A DNA stretch of 64,000 bases. It comes from Sambucus nigra. Its lineage: Eukaryota; Streptophyta; Magnoliopsida; Dipsacales; Adoxaceae. Shown here one piece after another: positions 46,130 to 58,203 of this stretch. The stretch's first letter is position 1. Each line of letters opens with the position of its first letter. Under the pieces are notes generated by a model that made no database searches, was not told the origin of the DNA, and saw only the letters and a list, made by a program, of their open reading frames with translations. Both the position numbers and the translations under genes were made by a program. Location of the stretch: assembly GCA_949130495.1 (NCBI GenBank), contig OX422216.1, forward strand, positions 367,932,605 to 367,996,604, given 5' to 3'.

Positions 46130-46916
46130 TCCTAGGACATTTTCTAAGATCATAAAAAAACTTCCTAAGGTGACCCTTCCTACCATAATGTGTGAAAGTG
46201 TATACAAAAGGATTGTTACTTTTAGGTTAACTTTATCTAATGTCCTTGTCTACGGTTGTCTCTCTCAAAATTTTGGGCTTGGATTTAGGAAGGGAAGCAT
46301 TGTAATCATCGAAGCTAATTCCAACTTTTTCATTTATTATTTGGACGGTGACTAGACTCTTATCCAAATTCTCCGACCTAGATTCTAAATCAAATTTGTT
46401 ACAACGTGAGTCTTATATTATTTTCTAACTCAACAATCCTAGGCTTAAGGAAAATCTTAGACTCGTAAAAATTTAAGGACTCCTTCTTCATATTTTTAAC
46501 CATTCCTATAAGGTTATCTTTCTTTCCCTCAATGTAACTGAACTTATAAGTCCTCCATCAATTTATCATTATTTTCTATAACACATTATTTCACCCTAGC
46601 CTCTACAATCTTATAGTCCTTTAACTCACTCTATAAAACATGGACTCGAGACTCGGTCTATTTCTTGGACACTTCTAAATTTCAAAAATCGTGTATTATA
46701 AAGAATATCTCTTTGGAAATAATTATTTCGTAAAAATTCAATTTCATCTTTTAAGAACAAGTTTTCCTTTTCAAGGATTTTGACTCTTTTTATAAATTTC
46801 AAATTCAAATGATTTAACTTCTCAACGCGACTATAAAGCCCATTAAACTAATCTTGGATATCAAAATAAGCCCCGTGACTCAAAACATCTTTAGAGTAAT
46901 CAATTTGAGGATCCAT
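46130..46916 (-). pseudogene. Decayed Ty1/copia gag
   Basis: On the minus strand an ATG at 46916 starts MDPQIDYSKDVLSHGAYFDI. After a stop comes the coiled coil LKFIKRVKILEKENLFLKDE with IEFLRN. Near 46197-46150 there is a decayed zinc knuckle reading FTHYGRKGHLRKFFYDL, where the family has C..CGRKGHL...CYDL; the Cys positions have changed to Phe, His or Tyr-neighbour residues. The primer site at 46981 lies 65 bases upstream of the ATG, as in plant copia elements. Confidence 0.6.
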
Positions 46917-46980
46917 TAATAGAAACAAACAAACAATCCTAAAATAGAACTAAAACATGATCAACACAATAATTAAATTT

Positions 46981-46998
46981 AACGTGCTTTGATACTAA
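46981..46998 (-). other. Primer-binding-site-like sequence of a copia element
   Basis: On the minus strand TTAGTATCAAAGCACGTT resembles TGGTATCAGAGCACG, the tRNA-Met primer site. Its spacing to the gag ATG supports it. Confidence 0.55.
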
Positions 46999-48287
46999 TT
47001 TGATAAATGTGTCAACAAGTGCTAATAGGTATATGTGGATAATCATACAATAATTTTTAATTTTTAATTAAATCTATTAGAATAACAATTAACCTAATTT
47101 TAAATATGCATCGATTAAACCAAACATTGTGTAAATAGTTAGCCAATTTAATCTTTCCTGGAGCTTGCATATAGGTGAGTAAGCAAAAATCTAATAAATC
47201 AACAAGCCATAATGCCACGATGAACGAGAAAAACCCACAACGAGAAATACTCAGACGGCCTAGCCACATAAATCCACTATGATATAGGTCTCATACAAGG
47301 ACGAATCATATTTACTCACAGACTCGACACCTTCAAGACTTGATGCGCTCTTTTCTCCCTGAACCTTCATCACGGCCACCCCTAAACACCTTCCAATGGC
47401 CTTCACAATGTAGGCACCTCTCACATCTCGATATCCACAGATCTTTCTTGCTTCTTGGGTAGTATGTCCAGCACCTAATGAAATACATAATCCATAGCAT
47501 AAAATGTATTTAATAACGATAAAGAGTAAATTGATCTTTGATGCTCAAATTTAAGATTCAAATAAACTTGGATCTCAAACAAAAGGTGTAAACTAGGTTT
47601 TAGGAGGCTCTATGTTTGATATAGCAAAACAAAATTCACAAATCCTATATTTTTTACATCTATAAAATCATTTAAACAAGGCATAAACCCGTTTGAATGT
47701 AATGAGAGAACTCCGTTAGATGACACATGTAACTCGTTAGAATGAAGTTTAAAACAAAAATATTTTTATATTAAAAATATTTTTTTAAAATGGCCTCAAT
47801 AAATATTTTAAATGCTGAAACACCCCAAACAAAATCTAGGAATCAACATAATGCACCATTCATACCTTTCTTGAGATCCCATAGAAAGAATACAACTCAT
47901 CACAAAACATGATGTCACTTTAACTCGACCGCTATGGTCTTCAACCTATGTCATAGGATTGAAGGACACACTGAACTCAAATCCTAACCTCTAACTCAAA
48001 TAGTTTTGTTCAAATGGAAAAAATCCAATATTATAAAGTTTTACTATAAATATTGATTCGTTAAAATTTGTCCTTACAAATTCGTTCTTATTTTCACCTT
48101 CCAATGACCATAATTTGAACAATTAAAGTCTAGTTGCCTATTCATGGAACAACTATCATGATATTGATCCTTCAATCATAAAACAACACTATTCCCAAGA
48201 AACAAGCTTTATGATAAATAAATACAATAAACAAACAACAAATACAAGATCTACTCTTAGCATGTGAATCCAAATCAAGAGAAACTA
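46999..48287. other. Possible LTR or leader of the minus-strand copia gag, unresolved
   Basis: This region should hold an LTR if the primer site at 46981 is real. I could not find its partner or clear TG..CA ends. No reading frame of interest. Confidence 0.3.
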
Positions 48288-48300
48288 CTCTAATACCAAT
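48288..48300 (-). other. Primer-binding-site-like sequence beside the right LTR copy
   Basis: On the minus strand ATTGGTATTAGAG resembles TGGTATCAGAG and lies directly next to the LTR-like region at 48301-49795. This supports the view that the region is a 5' LTR in minus orientation. Confidence 0.5.
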
Positions 48301-49795
48301 TAAGGAGTTGTTTTTAATCAATAAGTGTTCACTCTAAAAAAACCTAGAGAGGGTGAACATGTTTAATTGCAAGTCATGACCAATTTTCATCAGTTTAAAA
48401 TTTTCTCTCCATTTTAGTTGTCTTATCATATGCAAAAGATAGGTGATGTTATGAATTAGTTGGAATAACAATTAAATTAGAAAATTTATGCAGACCTAAC
48501 AAAAATTACTAGAAATAACCTAATAATTGTTTTAGTGAATTACTCTAGATGTAGGTGATCTCTAAGTGTAGTGTATGATCAAAGTGTGTAATTCAACAAC
48601 TAATGCATACAAGCAATACACAATATAGCTTTATGAGGAAAAATCCTGAGCTAGTGGTAAAAAAATGTGATACACTCCATTTTCTATTTCAACTTTAAAA
48701 GAACTTTTGTATAAAGCAAGAAGGTACCTCTCACTCATGCCCTCACGAGTAGTTACCTGTGATCTTTGGACTTTCCCCCATAAAAAGTAAAAATACCTTG
48801 AGCTCCATAAATTTCCTGAGAATGGCCATTATTTTATTTGGAATCACGTCATGCTCCAATTTCTCCGATAAACATAGGCGCCTCCAATTTCAAATCTAGG
48901 AGATATAGATCTTTAATTTAGGTGATGAAGTGATTTGAATTGAATACGGTTATTATGAATCTGAACCAAAACTCTCTCAATACTCTCAAAAGTGTGTTTG
49001 AGTTGTGAGATTTCCATATATTTTAAAATGAGATGGAAATGAGGCTATTTATAGATTCTTGTTTAATATTTAGCTCTATCTTGCGCGTGGTTTACTTTTG
49101 TTGTGCGCAAAAATCAAATATAGTTTCTAATCATGCTTGGCCATGCGCACATGGAAAAATTTTATCGTATGAATGGTGCCCAGGGCAGAGGTTAAAAATA
49201 GAACCCTGAGAATAGTTTGAAGTCAGAATTAAAAGACTTTGAATAAATGCACATACAAAAGGTTTGTCATTTCCTAAAAAGGTTTACACATCATGTATTA
49301 ATTATAATTCACTTATTCATCCATTTTGAAAAATGTGCAAGTGTGTGTAGGCCAACATTCCATCACAAAAGTATTTTAAAGTATGTGGCAACATAAGTCT
49401 TTTGTTATTGACCTGCTTACATGATCTAAAAGTGCAAAAGTCCAACAAATCTAAATGAGAGCGGCTCATTATAGGATTCAAGGCTATGTGCTCGAATGAC
49501 TCAACGACTCAATTTTTGTCACAAAAATAATAAACCTTATATATAATACAAAAGTTTGCATTTTAAAACACATTCTTGATTATTGAATCAAACTTATTCA
49601 TTTTTTATTAATCTTAAAATCCAAAAGTACATCTAATCTAGATGAGCACACCTCACTCTATGAATCAAGCCTATGTGGCTTGAATAACTCAATGTTTTTC
49701 ATAAAAATAAGATAACTTTTATATAATACAAAAGTTTACATTTTAAAACATATTCTTGAAGATTTAAGCAACCTTCTTCATTTCTTCTTGATTTG
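48301..49795 (-). mobile_element. Copia-like LTR copy (right of a diverged pair)
   Basis: It aligns in order with 27430-27616 and 28818-30000, without the 1.2 kb extra sequence there. Shared landmarks include GTGAATTACTCTAGAT, GATCAAAGTGTG, and AAAAAGGTTTACACA. The minus strand shows TTCACCCTCTCTAGGTTT near the LTR end. If the two copies are LTRs of one element, it once spanned about 22 kb with later insertions such as the chromovirus at 32814. Confidence 0.5.
49425..49795. repeat. Diverged tandem duplication, about 188-bp unit
   Basis: Unit 1 (49425-49612) and unit 2 (49613-49795) share AAAAGTNCA-C-AATCTA, CTTGAAT-ACTCAA, and ACAAAAGTTT.CATTTTAAAA. The left LTR copy has only one unit (29860-30000), so the duplication happened in the right copy. 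Confidence 0.8.
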
Positions 49796-50797
49796 ATTCT
49801 CGATATATTCTATGGTGTCAAATTTTTTTCACAAATATATATCTTGTGAAGATGGTAAAAAAATAGAATAATCAATCCCCAAATGACCTAAAATTTGATG
49901 TTCGTATTCATCTACCTATCACCAATCCCTGGTACTTTTTCCAAATTTTTATAATGTTTCAATTGTCCTCAATTGATTTAATATGGTGAGGGTTATGAAA
50001 GAGACCTTGATATATTACATGTTATTCCTTTAATGTAAGACTTGCCATTGATCAGTGGGCACCAAAGAGAATTATCCTGCCACTCATTTATATGTTTTTT
50101 CTATCCTATAATGATCTCATATCTAATTAGAAGATAATGGGTTGATTATATATGATACAAAGATAACCCATATGAAAATTAGGAGACTAAACTCCAATAG
50201 AATTAGGAATCATAATTAAACTCTATAATTAATACCATAATTTTATAAACTAATACTCATACCACTATAGAATAATAGTTTCACTCATGTACATTTTCTC
50301 ATAATTATAATTTTCATATTCTTGTTATTAAATGCATAATAATCTCTCCATAATAAGACTACAAATGCTCAATAAATAAAAGTTATTGGAAATTATATTT
50401 AATCGATTTCTTATAAATTCCTTGAGACCATTTGCATAAGTTATTTAATATATCCGATAGTTAAATCCACTATCCATGTTTGACATAATCAAAACTTGTA
50501 AGATACATCAATATCTTATCATCATTATCTATACCGAGATATGGATTCCATCCATAATTAACTTTCACTGAAACCCCAATTACCATTCCCCACTCTACTA
50601 AGCGTATTGACTCATAAATGAATTTCACCCAAAAATTGAAGTAATGAACAACCAATGCAAGTGTTCATCAATTATACCCAAATTAAGATCTTAAGCACTC
50701 ATAATAACCATGCGATGTTTATTATCTTCTATAGTCACTACAAAGACAATTATCTCAAATTGGTCATGTTAAATTCACTCAAAGGATATTAGCATAA
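49796..50797. other. AT-rich spacer, no gene recognised
   Basis: Short frames only. It is the left flank of the second chromovirus and was continuous with 60903 onward before that insertion. Confidence 0.5.
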
Positions 50798-53399
50798 TGT
50801 GACAACCCGCAATCCGAAATAAGGGGTGGCCAGCCGGATATTCCAACATAACGGAATCATGGATGGAAATCATTCTCAGCATCACAACAATAAAATAAGT
50901 ATACGGGAAAACCACCCAATAATTTAGAAAACGGGTTGCCAAAAATTTTAATTTTATTATGAGTTAAGAAAATAATTTAAACAACCCAATCTGAAGAGAA
51001 TGTGGAATTCCAAAAGAACTTATATTACATCAACAACAAATATACAATAAAGGACCGAATATGCTGTCGGTTAACAGTTACAAGCAACGTATTACAACAG
51101 TTTAATAAATTACGTAATACCTCCATTAAACATTTATAAAAGTTTGGGCCACACGCCCGAGTGGAAGACCCGATCGTATCTAGAATACATAAGAAGGAAG
51201 CATCTAACAAAACATCCTGTAATATCCACAAAATCTTATAGCTCCTCAAAATCATTGGAGTAGAAATATCTTAACGGGCGCCCTTGCGGTGGAGCACCTG
51301 AGCGGATACAATTTCATGCACAACAAAGGAAATGAACAGGTCAGGGCCCAATTTTTATGTAATCACTAGATGAATAAGAAGCATAATAGTTATGAAATAT
51401 TAATCATGAATGATAAGGATAAGAGTCTAACAACATAATACCAAAACATAATAAAGCAGTTTAAATGATTATGTCTTTTATTAAATTATACAAGAGAATA
51501 TAATTAGACATCATAAATTTAAAAGCTTCCATCGTTATTTACCATTTCATTCCAATTTCCATTCCTTAACAGGAATATAATACCATCATATGTTCTTATG
51601 GCATTTTACATATCTCAAGTCCCACTTGATTTAGAATGGTCATATTCTTATACATATAACGATTCTAAGACCCCCCCCCCCCTCCGAGTTTTCCCCCTAG
51701 GAGCGCCCCTAAATGACTATAATCTTCCAGGGCCTATCAAACAAGACAACCTGGGTACCTAACACACGTCGGGAAGTAGCCATATGCCTGCGAGTGAGTC
51801 ATAACCACACCCGGAATTACTTCACTAGCGCAGAATAAAACATATAACAACCCCGCATATGGCCGAGGACTATAGTCTCCCTGCATTCACTAGCCAGGGG
51901 ACATCACCTCATGCGCGAGCTTCCCTTATGATAGCATTTAGAGAGGTGTGTTTGAGTAAATTAGAATTTACCATTTAAATCTAAATTTCATTTCCATTTT
52001 CATATTTGTTTCATTTTATCCGAAACCACAATCATTGAACATTCTCATTAATATTCATCATTTTTTTAAGTCCTGAATTAATCTCAAAGTGATAACAATA
52101 ATGCTACAAGTCCCAAGGTCTTATATACCTCATTAGAGCCCCTAGAGTCTCCAAGTATGGGCCTACAACTCCAAGACACTTAACGGATTTCTAAGGAAAA
52201 GAAAAACCCTAACCTCACTTTGTACACATCCGGAATAAGCCCCATTTAACCCAATCCTAATGTAGGGTAGTGACTTGACTCAACTAAAACTCTAGGACTC
52301 TAAGTTTGCTTCATTCAAGAAGGTTCCTAGGTCCTAAGCCTAAAGAAAAAGAATAAAAATTGAGTTGGAAGGGTCCGAATCGATTCGCCCTAGGGCCGAA
52401 TCGATTCACCCAAAAAATGAATCGATTTGGAAGATGAACCCAACTTTATGCTTCAGTCGAATTGATTCGGTCTTAACCCGAATTGATTCGGGTTTGAAGA
52501 CCCGGAAACTGCCCCTTGGGCGAATCGATTCGGATATATCCGAATCGATTCGGCCCTGCGAATTTGTCAAGTTTGGCTATGGAGTCTTGGACTCCTAAAT
52601 TCACCCAACACCAATCTACCCAAACCAAGATCATTTATTGCCACCAACTAATTATAAATGCATCCAATAACATTGATCCACACCAATAATTATCCAAATC
52701 ACTTCCAAAGATTCAAAACCCATAAATCCAATAAAAAACTAACATTGTCAAACCAAAACTAATACAAAACTATCATACTAATTATTCATCTTAAATCACA
52801 TAATAGCAAGTAGAAAATTTGCCTCAAGCTAGCAAATTCAGATTTGAGGAATATGAATGCAAGATCAATCTCCAAATCTTCAATCTCTCGCTTTCTCCAC
52901 AAGTTCTCTTCTTCTCTCTCTCACTCTAGGTTAACAAATGATCTTAAGAGAATTAAAAGGGATTATCAAGACTAAATCGTGGCATTAGTCTAAAATCTCC
53001 AACTTAAATGACAAATACCACATTAAAATGACTCCCAATACACGTTATGCTAAAATCAGTCAAAAGTGCCCAAAACACCAAAATACAATATGGCACTTAT
53101 TTCGACTATCTCGCACCATTCGGGACTAACTACACCCTCCAAATTATCATTTGTAAATTTTATAACTCATTTCAAGTTTCGATTTCATTTTTAAACCACA
53201 ACGTCATTTTAATTCTTATGACACAATAAATTGCAACATGGTGATATTTACCCACATATAAGGTCAACATACAACATTTTAGTAAATATTAACTTATCTC
53301 ATTAAATTAATACTTACTCCACATTCCAACATTTTATATATAATTACTTCACATAGTAAATAAATATAAAATAGGTTCTCAAAAGTGAGGGTTGTTATA
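50798..53399 (-). repeat. Family 2 chromovirus, 3' LTR (left)
   Basis: It runs from TGTGACAACCCGCAA to GAGGGTTGTTATA. It has a series of GAATCGATTCGG-type palindromes at 52372-52556 and a C10 run near 51670. Confidence 0.95.
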
Positions 53400-53841
53400 T
53401 ACTCCCCCCCCTTATGAGGAAATTTTGCCCCCAAAATTCAGGCGTACCTTGAAAAAAGAGATGCGAATACTTTTCCCGCATATCATCCTCACGTTCCCAT
53501 GTTGATTCCTTAGCGTTGTGATGACCCCATTGGACTCGCACCAATGGCACCACTCGAGACCTCAACCTACGCTCCCCATGCTCTAAAATAGCAAAGGGTT
53601 GTTCTTCATATGAAATGTCGGGTTGCAAGTCAATATCCTCGAAAGGGATATGCTAAAGGGCACCATCGCACCTTTTATACTTCTTCAAATAAGAGACATG
53701 GAACACATCGTGGATTTGTTGTAAAGGTTCTGGTAAGGCAAGTTGATATGCCACTGGACCCACCTTAGCAATAACGGGAAAAGGTCCAACAAAACGCGGC
53801 TCAAGCTTCCCTTTCTTTTCGAAATGCTTGATACCTTTCAT
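53395..53841 (-). pseudogene. Integrase C-terminal domain and chromodomain-like tail (family 2)
   Basis: Two frames carry the end of pol. The first (53841-53653) has LEPRFVGPFPVIAKVGPVAY, the GPF motif of the integrase C-terminal region, then QIHDVFHVSYLKKY. After a stop the second (53628-53395) reads QPFAILEHGERRLRSRVVPL with VRVQWGHHNAKESTWERED, the chromodomain-like block. The Glu before STWE is Lys here. Confidence 0.88.
53400..53415 (-). other. Polypurine tract of family 2
   Basis: On the minus strand AAGGGGGGGGGAGTA sits directly before the 3' LTR. Confidence 0.8.
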
Positions 53842-53844
53842 TGG

Positions 53845-54636
53845 TTACACTCGCACCAAGACTTGGTCCCCAATATCCAATTCCATGTGTCTCCTATTTG
53901 CATCGGCGTAACTCTTTTGACGGTCTTGAGCTATCCAAATGTGATTCCGAATGAGTTCAATCTTAGAAGAAGTATTCTGCATCATTTCAGGTCCAAGGAA
54001 TTTATTATCCCCCACTTCTAACCAACACGTGGGTGATCTAAATGGTCGGCCATAGAGTGCTTCATAGGGCGCCATTCTAATAGTAAATTGGTAAAAGTTG
54101 TTATAAGCAAACTCGACCAAAGGGAGATATTGTTCCCAACCACCTTTAAAATCAAGCATACACATACGGAGCATATCCTCCAACATTTGGTTTACTCGTT
54201 CGGTCTGACCATCTGTTTGAGGATGATAAGAAGTTCTTAATTTCAATTCAGTTCCCATAGCCTCTTGGAAACTTCGCCAAAAGTGGGAAACAAAAATCTT
54301 ATCTCGGTCGGAAACGATATTTAAAGGCACCCTATGGAGTCTAACAATCTCCGCGATGAATAATCGGGCATAGCGAGTAATGTCATAATCTGTACGCACG
54401 GGTAGGAAGTGTGTCGACTTAGTCAAGCGGTCGACAATCACCCAAATAGAATTACATCCACTCTGTGACCTTGCCAAGCCTGTAATAAAGTCCATCGATA
54501 TGCTCTCCCACTTCCATACCAGAATCTCCAACGGTTGCAACAAACATGTCGGTCCCTGATGACCTATCTTGACCAATTGACAAGTAGTGCATTGAGATAC
54601 GAACTCAGAAATATCCGTTTCATGCCTGGCCACCAA
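53845..54636 (-). pseudogene. Integrase catalytic core (family 2)
   Basis: A 263-codon frame contains the zinc-binding end FVSQCTTCQLVKIGHQ, with both Cys present. The core motifs follow: ISMDFITGLARSQSG, LNIVSDRDKIFVSHFW and SYHPQTDGQTERVNQMLEDM, giving the three acidic catalytic residues. It stops at 53845 where a TAA replaces a codon before PMKGIKHF. The preceding His part is in another frame. Confidence 0.93.
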
Positions 54637-54653
54637 TATTGACGGCGCATATC

Positions 54654-55220
54654 TTAATACATCTTGTCCCCACCAGGATGTACCATAAATTTAAAACCGT
54701 GCGATTCTGCTATCACCGCCCGTCTCAAATCCCCCTCCTCCGGGAAAATGAGTCTTCCATGGAAGCGTAGTCCACCCTCTGAACTTATCGAGTAGGATTC
54801 TACTCCCTCGGACAATAATCGACATATGTTGTCCTGACAACTCTTATCCCTTCCTTGGGCTTCTACAACCCTTGCCACAATGGTAGGCATAACGGTCATC
54901 ACCGACATGAATGCTCTTGACACCGCATCCTCCTGATTGAGATCTTTCCATTTATCTTTCCATACATCAGCTAACTCTCCTTCGGGCCTTCTACTCAAAG
55001 CATCCGCTACCACATTCGCCTTGACATGATGATAGTGGATGTCAAATTGATAGTCTTTCACAAACTCCAACCATCTGCGTTGTCTCATATTTAAATCTTT
55101 CTGTGAAAATAAATATTGTAGCGACTTATGGTCCGTGAAAAGACTAAATTTCTCCCCTAGGAGATAATGCCTCCAAATCTTCAAGGCAAAGACAACTACG
55201 GCCAGTTCTAAGTCATGCAC
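54654..55220 (-). pseudogene. RNase H end and integrase start (family 2)
   Basis: A 188-codon frame reads [20 protein letters not shown], then [20 protein letters not shown] with a catalytic Asp, [11 protein letters not shown], and the integrase His part [10 protein letters not shown]. The stop after KMY breaks the chain, and the next bases carry a frameshift (KRIFLSSYL). Confidence 0.92.
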
Positions 55221-55748
55221 CAGATAATTTCTTTCATGGGGCTTTATCTTGTGAGAAGCATATGCAATAGCTCGTCGCGCCGATTGAAGTACACCTCATA
55301 ATCCTTGTAGAGATGCATCAGTGAAGACTAGGTATTCTAACCCCGGCTTTGGTAACGCAAGGACTGGAGCAGAAGTCAATCTATCTTTGAGCTCATCAAA
55401 AGCAGACTGACAAGAGTTATACCAAACAAACCTCACCCCTTTTCGGGTCAAATTTATCAAAGGGATAGCGATCTTTGAGAAACCCTTGATAAATCGATGG
55501 TAATAACCCACCAAACCCAGAAAACTACAAATTTTGGTAGGTGTCGTGGGCTTACCCCACTCCCTCACCGCAACCACCTTGCTCGGATCCACCGAAATGC
55601 CCTGCGAAGTCACAATATGACCCAGAAATTGCACTTCCCATAACCAAAAACCACATTTCTCGAACTTAGCATACAATTTGTGATCCTTTAACCTTTGTAG
55701 GACCAACCTCAAATGAGTAGCATGGTCTAATTCCGTTCGAGAATACAC
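55221..55748 (-). pseudogene. RT end and RNase H start (family 2)
   Basis: The 150-codon frame from 55748 picks up just after the catalytic RT motif: [40 protein letters not shown], and [12 protein letters not shown], with the RNase H Asp. A TGA follows GL, then [13 protein letters not shown] continues in frame to the next piece. Confidence 0.9.
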
Positions 55749-56803
55749 AAGGATGTCATCGATGAAACAATAACAAATTGGTTCAGGAAGTCCTGAAATA
55801 CCCTATTCATGAGATCCATAAATATGGCGGTGGCATTAGTTAGTCCGAAAGGCATAACCAAAAATTCATAGGACCCATACCTCGTCAGAAAAGCGGTCTT
55901 CGATACATCCTGCTCCCGTATCCTCAACTGGTGATACCCCATCCTCAAGTCTATCTTAGAGAAGTATGACGCTCCCCTAAGTTGATCAAATAAATCATCA
56001 ATACGAGGAAAAGGGTATTTATTCCGGATGATGGCCTTATTCAATTCTCTATAGTCAACACATAATCGTAGAGAACCGTCCCTTTTCTTCACAAACAACA
56101 CCGGAGCACCCCATGACGATGTACTACGCCTAATGAATCCCTGCTCCAATAATTGCGTAATTTGATCTCTTAACTCCCTCATCTCAGCGGGAGCCATACG
56201 ATACGGAGCTTTCTCAATCGATCTCGTCTTGGGCGCTAAATTAATCACAAACTCAATCTCCCGACTCGGAGGCAAACCCGATATTTCTCGAAAGACATCT
56301 ACAAAATCTCTAACAACCGGAATCGAATCCAAGGGAACAACTACATCCCGAGAAGTCTCTTCCGCAATACAATACAAATAAGTACTAGTAACTCCTTCTA
56401 AACGAGGCCCAACCACCAATAACATTTCTTGTCCCAGAACGACAAAGACCATACTCTTCCCGTAATAATTTACTATTACATGATACTTGACAAGACAATC
56501 CATGTCCAAAATCACATCATACCCGACCATGTCTAGGATGAGTAAATCGGCCTCAAAGCACAAATTACCAAGAGTAATTCCTATATGTTTACAAACAAGG
56601 AAAATGAGTGAACCATCACCCATTGAGGACTCGACACTAGTGAAAGTGCTCTCTGCAGATTTTATCAACTCTGTAGAATGAGCAAAACTTCTATAAATGA
56701 ATGAATGTGTCGCACCCGTATCAAACAAAACGCGACCCATGTGCCCTTGAATAAGGAACTTACCCTCAATCGCCGGCAGCGCTGGCGGAGCAGGAGGATG
56801 CAT
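55727..56803 (-). pseudogene. Protease and reverse transcriptase, frameshifted at the active site (family 2)
   Basis: A 358-codon frame starts in the Pro-rich end of gag. The protease has its intact motif [13 protein letters not shown] and [16 protein letters not shown] begins with [20 protein letters not shown] and has [48 protein letters not shown] and [18 protein letters not shown]. At FVIVSS the frame slips: one base seems to be missing in a T run exactly at the FIDD catalytic motif, and the chain then ends in random residues ([10 protein letters not shown]). Confidence 0.93.
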
Positions 56804-57299
56804 AGCATCCTGGATATGATAAACTCTCCCATACTGTAGTTAACCTTGCTTCGGAGGAACAACCGGATTTGGTGCCCATGGCAGAAACTGAACATATGGT
56901 TGTTGAGGGACTCTAGGAGGCTGACCCCCAACCAACTAAGGACACTCCTTCTTGTAATGACCCGCCTCCCCACATTGGAAGAACTTTCCCAACATATTCT
57001 CCGAAACACGGCCCCAGTTATTTCTAAACTAGTTAACACATTGGCCCGAATGGCCCCTACCCCCTTGACCACCCCGACCTGTTTGTTGCTATTGCGAGGC
57101 ACCCTGACCGTGCCTAGTATTATTGCCACCTGAACTAAACCCACCAAAGCGTTGTCTTTTTGACGAGTTCCCTTTCTTTCTGCTTATTACCCGCAGATTG
57201 GGGCGAGGAAAAAGCTCCTCCTCCATTCCCGCTACCTCCAGGCTTTCCCTCTTGCCCCACTACGGTAGCTTTCTTGCTACTCTGCATGTACAACCGATG
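56804..57299 (-). pseudogene. Gag C-terminal part with zinc knuckle (family 2)
   Basis: Minus-strand sequence in a Gly/Gln-rich context reads MLGKFFQCGEAGHYKKEC, a zinc knuckle whose first Cys is Phe, then QPPRVPQQPYVQFLPWAP. Stops occur at about 56840, 57030 and 57090. It joins the gag core upstream with the protease downstream. Confidence 0.8.
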
Positions 57300-57623
57300 T
57301 TATTGGCAATGGAGCAATGATGCATTCATTACCTCACCAAAAGTTTGCAAGGTTGGATTACCCAACAAATGTTGTCGGATTCTCCAGTTTAAACCTCCCA
57401 TAAACTTTGAAACCTTACTCTCTTCTGGAGTCACCTCATCCGGTATAAAACTTGCCAACCGGGTGAACTCGTCTTCATATTCGGCAATGGACCGCTCTCC
57501 CTGTACCACATCCTGAAGTCTCCTTCTCATCTCCCTTTGAACTGCGGGAGGAAAATACTTTTGGTCAAATAAAACCCAAAAATCAGTTATCGTCATGGTA
57601 TCTCTCTGTTCTGGTGTAGTCAT
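57300..57623 (-). pseudogene. Gag core (retrotransposon gag domain, family 2)
   Basis: The frame reads TITDFWVLFDQKYFPPAVQR, then LQDVVQGERSIAEYEDEFTR and FMGGLNWRIRQHLLGNP. This is the retrotrans_gag pattern: W..F...Y.P........F..L.QG...V.EY...F..L. The protein would build the particle. Upstream, 57744-57624 holds decayed LHWWESM sequence of the same domain. Confidence 0.92.
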
Positions 57624-58023
57624 CGACTCCCACCAGTGTAATGCGGCCCCAACAAGTTTGAAAGTAGCAAGGAATTATTTCTTCTCCTCATTACATTCCA
57701 CCATTCGTAGATGGCGTTGCATGTCCTTCTTCCATTAGTTTTCTCAAATAACGTCAGAACCTCCGTCAAATTCTGGGGGATGGGCCTTTAAAAACGACTC
57801 TCTAACTCTCGCCCACGGAGAATGTCCCGTAGGAGCTTGTGCATCCTGTGCTCGTTGTTGAGCTTGTGGCATTTGCTGAGCCACTGTGGCCATAGACGCA
57901 TTAACCGCTTGGGCCACTATGTTTGCTACATTAGCAGTATTAATTGTTCTGTGGCGGCGGAGGACCAAAATCATCTTCTACAACTCTATTACGTCTCGCT
58001 GGGCGACCTCTCTTAGGAGACAT
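57624..58023 (-). pseudogene. Gag N-terminal part (family 2)
   Basis: The likely start is the ATG at 58023 (MSPKRGRPARRN), a basic N-terminus usual for this clade. After PPPPQNN a stop or frameshift near 57945 interrupts it. The following frame reads NTANVANIVAQAVNASMATV and WARVRESFLKAHPPEFDGGS. The last phrase is the conserved entry to the gag core (PPxFDG). Confidence 0.85.
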
Positions 58024-58189
58024 TAGAGATGAAGGAACAATAGAGTTAGAATACTATTCAAAACAATCTATATTGCAAAATATTGCAAATATAAGCAGCA
58101 AAGCAGTCCTAACATTAGGCTCTATATCAAAGAACGCTACTGTAGAACGTTACAAGTCCGCATAGATCCTAAAGACTCTAGAACCTGAT

Positions 58190-58201
58190 GCTCTGATACC
58201 A
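58190..58201 (-). other. Primer-binding site of family 2
   Basis: On the minus strand TGGTATCAGAGC lies two bases after the 5' LTR end, as in family 1. Confidence 0.92.
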
Positions 58202-58203
58202 TC

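Noticed and set aside
56846..57516. Plus-strand frames of 65-118 codons in family 2 gag
   Set aside because: They are antisense shadows of the minus-strand gag region.
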